From Chitinophagaceae bacterium (lineage in GTDB: Bacteria; Bacteroidota; Bacteroidia; Chitinophagales; Chitinophagaceae): a DNA stretch of 32,598 nt. Position numbers and translations under genes: made by a program. A model generated the notes under the pieces. That model was not told where the DNA came from and did not search any database. It saw only the letters and a list, made by a program, of their open reading frames with translations. Every line of letters begins with the position of its first letter. Position 1 is the stretch's first letter. The stretch is taken from assembly GCA_947380435.1 (NCBI GenBank), contig CANCRC010000009.1, forward strand, positions 1 to 32,598, read 5' to 3'. Below are positions 27,126 through 32,598 of the stretch, in pieces.

Positions 27126-28001
27126 TTATAATTTTAATTCCATTGGTGTATCAACTTCAGCCTCTGGTATTAAATGAATGCCATCCTCTTCAATGCTAAT
27201 TAATTTCAATTTATATAGCATGCCCACATTCATTTTAAAAGCTTTTTTACTCATGCCAAAAAAAGCATAAATATCGTCTGGTGCCGATTTATCATGATAA
27301 GGCAAGAAACCTTTATGAGATTTTAATAAACTCATAATTTTTTGATTGTCATCTGCTAGTTTTTCTCCGCCTTGCTTGCCTAAACCAATATCTAATTTAT
27401 TGTCTTCTCTAATTTTCTTCACAAAGGCTTCATCAATAAATTGACCAATATGCAAATGGGTGAAAACTTCGTTTTTATAAACAAGTCCTTGGTGTACTTG
27501 ATTCACAATTACTACATACCCAATTTCAGATTCTCTATAAACTTGTATCTTAACTTTCTCCCCTTCTTTAACCGTTAAGTTATCGTTGCTAATTTGTTTG
27601 TCAATTTTCTCTGTGGCAGCCACTCTGCCCGTTTGTGCATCAATGTATAGTTTCACTAAATACTTACCGCCTAAACGCATGGTAGATAATTGTTGAGAAA
27701 CGGGCACGAATAAATCTTTCATTAACCCCCAATCCAAAAAGGCACCTTGTGAAGTAACTTCTACTACTTTTAAAGCAGCAATATCACCCACTACAGCAAA
27801 AGGTTCTTGGGTGGTGGCAATTAATCTATTATCAGAATCGTGGTAAACAAATACACTAATCGTATCTCCAATTTGCAAACCAGAAGGCACAAAACGTTTA
27901 GGAAGCAATATACCTTCCCCACCATCATCCATATAAAAACCAAAATCAACTTTTCGGTCTACACGCATCAAATTAAACTGACCTACATTTATGGTTGACA
28001 T
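27126..28001 (-). CDS. cvfB: CvfB/YitL-like S1 RNA-binding domain protein
   Basis: N-terminal RVDRKVDFGFYMDDGGEGILLPKRFVP; S1-like VVEVTSQGAFLDWGLMKDLFVPVSQQ; C-terminal winged-helix-like SAPDDIYAFFGMSKKAFKMNVGMLYKLKLI. Confidence 0.88.
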   Translation of the reverse strand: MSTINVGQFNLMRVDRKVDFGFYMDDGGEGILLPKRFVPSGLQIGDTISVFVYHDSDNRLIATTQEPFAVVGDIAALKVVEVTSQGAFLDWGLMKDLFVPVSQQLSTMRLGGKYLVKLYIDAQTGRVAATEKIDKQISNDNLTVKEGEKVKIQVYRESEIGYVVIVNQVHQGLVYKNEVFTHLHIGQFIDEAFVKKIREDNKLDIGLGKQGGEKLADDNQKIMSLLKSHKGFLPYHDKSAPDDIYAFFGMSKKAFKMNVGMLYKLKLISIEEDGIHLIPEAEVDTPMELKL

Positions 28002-28016
28002 GATTTATATTTTAAT

Positions 28017-30539
28017 TTAAAACAATTCTGGTTGTGTATCGTTCGGATCCTTTATCACTACTTTATTTTCCCAAGCCATTTCTACTGTTTTAGAAAAATC
28101 TACTAGCTTGGTGCCAATTGCCTTCCATCCCATCACATCTACCATCTTACTCACTTTAAACTTAGCCTTTCTCATCTGTGTGCCTCTGCCAGTATGTACC
28201 GCTAAAATGGGCTCAGCAAAAGTAGAAACAGCCACCACATAATTACCAGCACCTTCTTTAATAAAAGAGAAAGGTGTTTTTAAAGTTGTGGTTTCAATGA
28301 GGAAGCGTTTAATATTGAATTGTAACTTGTCTTTATCCAAATACACTGCCGTGACTATTTTTTCTGGATTAAACTTTTCAATAAATAATACTTTCTCTGG
28401 GTCGAATCTTTGGCTTTGTTCTGTATCTGTAACTTCATAATTACCATCCTTGGTAATCACAAGTAGTTTCTCGTCTTCAAAGGTACCCAAATAAATTCCT
28501 TTCTCATCGGTATTTAAACGGCCAAACTTGTCATCAAACCATAATTTACGGCCCGTTAAGGTGCTTTTTCCTGCTTCTTTCAATTTAATGGCCTTTACAG
28601 GATACTTAGTTACCTGGTTTCCTACACTACTTCTTCCCTTCACTTCTAAGGTATCAAAGAAAAAATCAAACTCTTTTATACGAGCAGAACAATTAGGACT
28701 TAAAATTACTTTCACCGATTCTGCTTCCCCATTCATATTCACCGACATATAATGCACTTTCGATTTCTCCGTGCTCTTGGCTAAGAAATATTCTTTATCA
28801 CGAGTTACACCAGTAACATTAAAACGTTTTGAATAGGTAATACCAGAAGCGCCGTCGGAATACACCATATTATAAGTAGTGCGTTCATCATTTTTCTGGA
28901 AGACGGCTGCATGAATAATATCTTTTCCAATAAAAACTTTATCGGAAACCTTCACTACTTTCATTACCCCCGACTTGGCGAAGGCAATAATATCATCATA
29001 GTCGGTGCAATCACATAAGAATTCGTCTTTCTTCAAACTAGTACCTACAAAACCTTCCGCTCTATTAATATATAATTTAGTATTGGCAATAGCCACCTGC
29101 TTCACTTGAATGGTATCAAACTCTTTAATTTCTGTCTTACGCTCTTTACCCTTACCATACTTTTTAGTTAGGTTTTCATAATAAGCCACAGCATAATCCA
29201 CTAAATTCGCTAAATGATTTTTAACCTCTCTAATTTCCTCTTCAATGGTTTTAATTTGAGCATTTAATTCGTCAATATCTAATTTATAAATTCTTCTAAC
29301 CGGCTTGTCGGTTAATTTTAATAAGTCGGCACGCTCAATTGGTTTTTTAAATTTCTTTTTGAAAGGTAGAAAAGCATCATTAATAGCGTCAATCACTTTA
29401 TCCCAACTAGCATGCTTCTTTTCAAGTTCTTTATATATTTTTTCTTCAAAGAAAATCTTCTCCAAACTGGTGAAATGCCATTTATCTTCTAATTCTTTTA
29501 ATTGAATTTTTAATTCTAGTTCCAATAAACCCTTAGTATGGTCTACTGAATGACGCAGTAAATCGGAGGCACCTAAAAATTGAGGTCTTTGACCTACAAT
29601 CACACAGGCATTAGGGGAAATACTTATTTCACAATCGGTGAAAGCATATAAAGCGTCAATGGTTATGTCTGGAGATATACCTGTAGCTAAATCAATTTGT
29701 ATTTCTACTTCTGCAGCTGTTACATCGGTTACTTTTTTAATTTTAATCTTACCTTGGTCATTGGCCTTGGTAATACTTTCCATTAATTGAGTGGTGGTTA
29801 CGCCATAAGGAACATCCTTAATTAGTAATGTCTTTTTATCAAACTCTTCAATATGTGCTCTTACTCTTACCTTACTTCCTCTTCTTCCGTCATTATAATT
29901 ACTAGCATCAATCATACCCCCTGTTTGAAAATCGGGTAATAATTGAAACTTCTTTCCTCTTAAATGTTTAATAGCAGCATCCGTCAATTCTATAAAATTA
30001 TGGGGAAGAATTTTGGTAGATAAACCCACGGCAATACCATCGGCTCCTTGTGCTAATAACAAAGGGAACTTCATTGGAAGTGTAACCGGTTCTTGCTTTC
30101 GACCATCATAACTTAATGCCCAATCGGTAGTCTTGCCATTAAAGGCAACTTCTAAAGCAAACTTACTTAAACGCGCTTCAATATATCTAGCAGCTGCTGC
30201 ATCATCTCCTGTTCTTACATCACCCCAGTTACCTTGGGTTTCCACAAGCATATCTTTCTGACCAATATTCACCAAGGCATCTCCAATACTTGCATCTCCA
30301 TGCGGATGATACTGCATACTTTGACCAATAATATTGGCTACTTTATTAAACCTGCCATCATCCATTTCCTTCATGGCATGTAAAATTCTGCGCTGAACCG
30401 GTTTTAAACCATCTTCAATGGCTGGAACCGCACGCTCTAATATTACATAAGATGCATAGTCTAAGAACCAATTTTTATATTGGCCTTGTACACCCGATTC
30501 ATTCTCTGTAACTCTACTTAAATTTTTCTCTTTTGCCAT
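28017..30539 (-). CDS. parC: DNA topoisomerase IV subunit A
   Basis: NWFLDYASYVILERAVPAIEDGLKPVQRRILHAMKEM, GDASIGDALVNIGQ, DAAAARYIEARLS (catalytic Tyr), GADGIAVGLSTKILPHNF. Confidence 0.95.
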   Translation of the reverse strand: MAKEKNLSRVTENESGVQGQYKNWFLDYASYVILERAVPAIEDGLKPVQRRILHAMKEMDDGRFNKVANIIGQSMQYHPHGDASIGDALVNIGQKDMLVETQGNWGDVRTGDDAAAARYIEARLSKFALEVAFNGKTTDWALSYDGRKQEPVTLPMKFPLLLAQGADGIAVGLSTKILPHNFIELTDAAIKHLRGKKFQLLPDFQTGGMIDASNYNDGRRGSKVRVRAHIEEFDKKTLLIKDVPYGVTTTQLMESITKANDQGKIKIKKVTDVTAAEVEIQIDLATGISPDITIDALYAFTDCEISISPNACVIVGQRPQFLGASDLLRHSVDHTKGLLELELKIQLKELEDKWHFTSLEKIFFEEKIYKELEKKHASWDKVIDAINDAFLPFKKKFKKPIERADLLKLTDKPVRRIYKLDIDELNAQIKTIEEEIREVKNHLANLVDYAVAYYENLTKKYGKGKERKTEIKEFDTIQVKQVAIANTKLYINRAEGFVGTSLKKDEFLCDCTDYDDIIAFAKSGVMKVVKVSDKVFIGKDIIHAAVFQKNDERTTYNMVYSDGASGITYSKRFNVTGVTRDKEYFLAKSTEKSKVHYMSVNMNGEAESVKVILSPNCSARIKEFDFFFDTLEVKGRSSVGNQVTKYPVKAIKLKEAGKSTLTGRKLWFDDKFGRLNTDEKGIYLGTFEDEKLLVITKDGNYEVTDTEQSQRFDPEKVLFIEKFNPEKIVTAVYLDKDKLQFNIKRFLIETTTLKTPFSFIKEGAGNYVVAVSTFAEPILAVHTGRGTQMRKAKFKVSKMVDVMGWKAIGTKLVDFSKTVEMAWENKVVIKDPNDTQPELF

Positions 30540-30551
30540 ATTTAATCTTCA

Positions 30552-30920
30552 TTAGAGACGGTAAGTATCTTCACTACCTTCTGCTAAACTATTTAATTCA
30601 ATAAAAATAATATCCGTCAGCGCCTTTACTTCATGCCAAACATTGGCTTCAATAATCACTCTAGAAGGCGCTTCTATGGTGAGGTTTCCTTTTTCTTCCG
30701 TTAGCAAGTTTTTCCATTCCATATGTATAGAGCCTTGCACTAATAACATTTCTTCTGGGTTCTTACCTAGCGACTTCCCTTTATGATAATGTTGTCCACT
30801 AATCGTACCCGCATTTCTATACACTAATAAAAACTCACCTGTTCTATTCGTGCTAAAATAATGAAGTGCACCACGCTCATCAATTGCTTTTACATCTATT
30901 TTAGAAACGCTTACACTCAT
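30552..30920 (-). CDS. Small cupin-fold protein
   Basis: GQHYHKGKSLGKNPEEMLLVQGSIHMEWK...IEAPSRVIIEANVWHEVKALTDIIFIEL resembles conserved cupin motifs 1 and 2. Confidence 0.7.
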   Translation of the reverse strand: MSVSVSKIDVKAIDERGALHYFSTNRTGEFLLVYRNAGTISGQHYHKGKSLGKNPEEMLLVQGSIHMEWKNLLTEEKGNLTIEAPSRVIIEANVWHEVKALTDIIFIELNSLAEGSEDTYRL

Positions 30921-30958
30921 TTTATTATTTTAAACAACTATTATCCGATCAAATTCTA

Positions 30959-31789
30959 TTACTCTTCTGCAACCACCGATGATCCTCCTGGCATTTGCAC
31001 CACCATATCCTTCCAACCTTTCTGCCAATTACCCGCAAAAACAATTTTTCCCATTTCAGCCATGGCCTTTAATCTTGAAACAATAAAGGCATCTCCTGTT
31101 TTAATTTTCATTTTACTTATAATATGCGCTATGGCACTAGGAAGTTTTTGCGCATTTTTAGTAAGTAAAGAATAAATGTCTTTGTCATAAAAGTTAATAG
31201 GCATACTTACTAATTTCTTACCCCCCTCTAAAAAACGAACTCCCTCATTTTCTTGACATAATTTTTTCCATTCATCTGGATCAATTTCAAATTCGCTTAA
31301 TGTAATTGGACGCGCCAATTTTTTAGCTTTCAAGAATTCCTTAGGTTGTATTTCACTTAAATGGGTTGGATAAAATAATTGTCCTTTATCGTTTAAGAAA
31401 GGAAGGTTATTTAAATACAAAACCTGTAATCGACCTTGATAAGGTTTCAACTGTGTCATTAACCAATAATAACCGCAAACATCATGTGCATTTTGTCCCA
31501 TCCAAATCCAGATGAATTCATTTTCATCATGGTCTAATGCATTGACTAATTGATTCACTGTTAATTTATCATCTACAATATCTAATTGCTCTTCATAAGG
31601 AGAATGCTCTAAAACATTTTTCCACCAATCTCGTCTTGCTTGATACCCTTCGGTTTCATAAATGTCAAGTATGGGGCCCACGGCATAGTCGTCCTTTATT
31701 TCAACGACCTTACCTGCCAAAGAATCGTCTAAGGCTATTGCTTCTTCAATAGAAGCCATATCTGCTGTATTAAATACTAAGTGTATCAT
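30959..31789 (-). CDS. DUF1835 domain-containing protein (with DUF3658-like C-terminus)
   Basis: [43 protein letters not shown] and [40 protein letters not shown] resemble DUF1835. Confidence 0.82.
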   Translation of the reverse strand: MIHLVFNTADMASIEEAIALDDSLAGKVVEIKDDYAVGPILDIYETEGYQARRDWWKNVLEHSPYEEQLDIVDDKLTVNQLVNALDHDENEFIWIWMGQNAHDVCGYYWLMTQLKPYQGRLQVLYLNNLPFLNDKGQLFYPTHLSEIQPKEFLKAKKLARPITLSEFEIDPDEWKKLCQENEGVRFLEGGKKLVSMPINFYDKDIYSLLTKNAQKLPSAIAHIISKMKIKTGDAFIVSRLKAMAEMGKIVFAGNWQKGWKDMVVQMPGGSSVVAEE

Positions 31790-32598
31790 GCGCTTTATCC
31801 AATTCTACTTTTAAATTATTGATAATAAAATCCTGTCTCTCTTGGGTATTTTTACCCATATAATATTCTAATAAATGCTGAATATGATCTCCTTGTTCTA
31901 AAATAACAGGATCTAATTTGATATCTGCATTAATAAACTTACCGAATTCTTCAGGACTAATCTCTCCGAGTCCTTTAAACCTTGTAATCTCTGGCTTGGA
32001 ACCTAATTCTTTAATAGCAGCTTGCTTCTCATTCTCATCATAACAATAAATAGTCTTTTGTTTATTACGCACTCTAAATAAGGGTGTTTCTAAAACAAAT
32101 ACATGGCCTTTTTTTACTAAGTCTGGAAAGAATTGCAAAAAGAAAGTAAGAATTAATAAACGAATGTGCATACCATCTACATCGGCATCGGTAGCAATCA
32201 CCACTTGATTATACCTTAGCCCTTCTAACCCTTCTTCAATATTTAAAGCGTGTTGTAATAAATTAAATTCTTCATTTTCATATACCACTTTCTTGGTTAA
32301 ACCAAAAGCGTTCAAGGGTTTACCCCTTAAACTAAATACGGCTTGGGTATCTACATTTCTTGACTTCGTTATACTTCCACTTGCAGAGTCGCCCTCGGTA
32401 ATAAATAAAGTACTTCCTTGTTGTAAAGAAATAAACATCTCTTTATTCTTAGTAGGTAAATCGTCGTTTAAATGCACGCGACAATCTCTTAATTTTTTAT
32501 TATGCAAATTGGCTTTCTTAGCTCTTTCATTCGCTAATTTTTTTATGCCTGCTAATTCTTTTCTTTCGTGTTCGTTTTGTTCAATTCTTTTTTTAAGC
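31770..32598 (-). CDS. parE: DNA topoisomerase IV subunit B, C-terminal part; gene truncated by the window edge
   Basis: TOPRIM motifs [42 protein letters not shown]. The frame is open through 32598, so the track start at 32507 (a TTG) is internal. Confidence 0.95.
   Translation of the reverse strand, partial: LKKRIEQNEHERKELAGIKKLANERAKKANLHNKKLRDCRVHLNDDLPTKNKEMFISLQQGSTLFITEGDSASGSITKSRNVDTQAVFSLRGKPLNAFGLTKKVVYENEEFNLLQHALNIEEGLEGLRYNQVVIATDADVDGMHIRLLILTFFLQFFPDLVKKGHVFVLETPLFRVRNKQKTIYCYDENEKQAAIKELGSKPEITRFKGLGEISPEEFGKFINADIKLDPVILEQGDHIQHLLEYYMGKNTQERQDFIINNLKVELDKAHDTLSI

Noticed and set aside
1-32598. Search for tRNA/rRNA, CRISPR arrays, transposases, integrases, phage genes and retron-like structures
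   Set aside because: Nothing found by eye; intergenic space is small and explained by promoters and two terminators. A tRNAscan/Infernal run would be needed to exclude small RNAs.

Overview
AT-rich bacterial window that looks like a Bacteroidota chromosome, probably Chitinophagaceae-like. The lineage call rests on codon and protein style and on repeated TAnnTTTG -7 promoter elements; it was not checked by any search. Almost all the DNA is densely packed housekeeping or envelope genes on both strands. In order: pruA, pdhA (GTG start), TPR membrane protein, LutA-like CCG protein, EVE-domain protein, SpmA/SpmB-type fusion (-), ychF, glutamine cyclotransferase lipoprotein, a tight minus-strand envelope cluster (TPR protein, beta-barrel, small HU-CCDC81-like membrane protein, methyltransferase), hotdog thioesterase, cinA, 2-oxoacid dehydrogenase E2, S9 peptidase (-), TonB-dependent receptor, EamA transporter (-) overlapping a GT2/DPM-like glycosyltransferase (-), DnaQ-like exonuclease (-), ytxJ, and a minus-strand run of thiolase, cvfB-like, parC, cupin, DUF1835 and parE (cut by the window end). 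I saw no tRNA, rRNA, CRISPR array, transposase, phage or defence module. Nothing here convincingly amounts to a new system. The best leads are the TPR/polybasic barrel/small membrane protein/methyltransferase cluster (8092-14354), the DUF1835 protein overlapping parE inside a topoisomerase IV gene run, the overlapping GT2-EamA pair (possible lipid-linked sugar synthase and flippase), and a few non-coding signals (phased CAAA repeats, a 7-7-7 inverted repeat, a candidate leaderless lutA).
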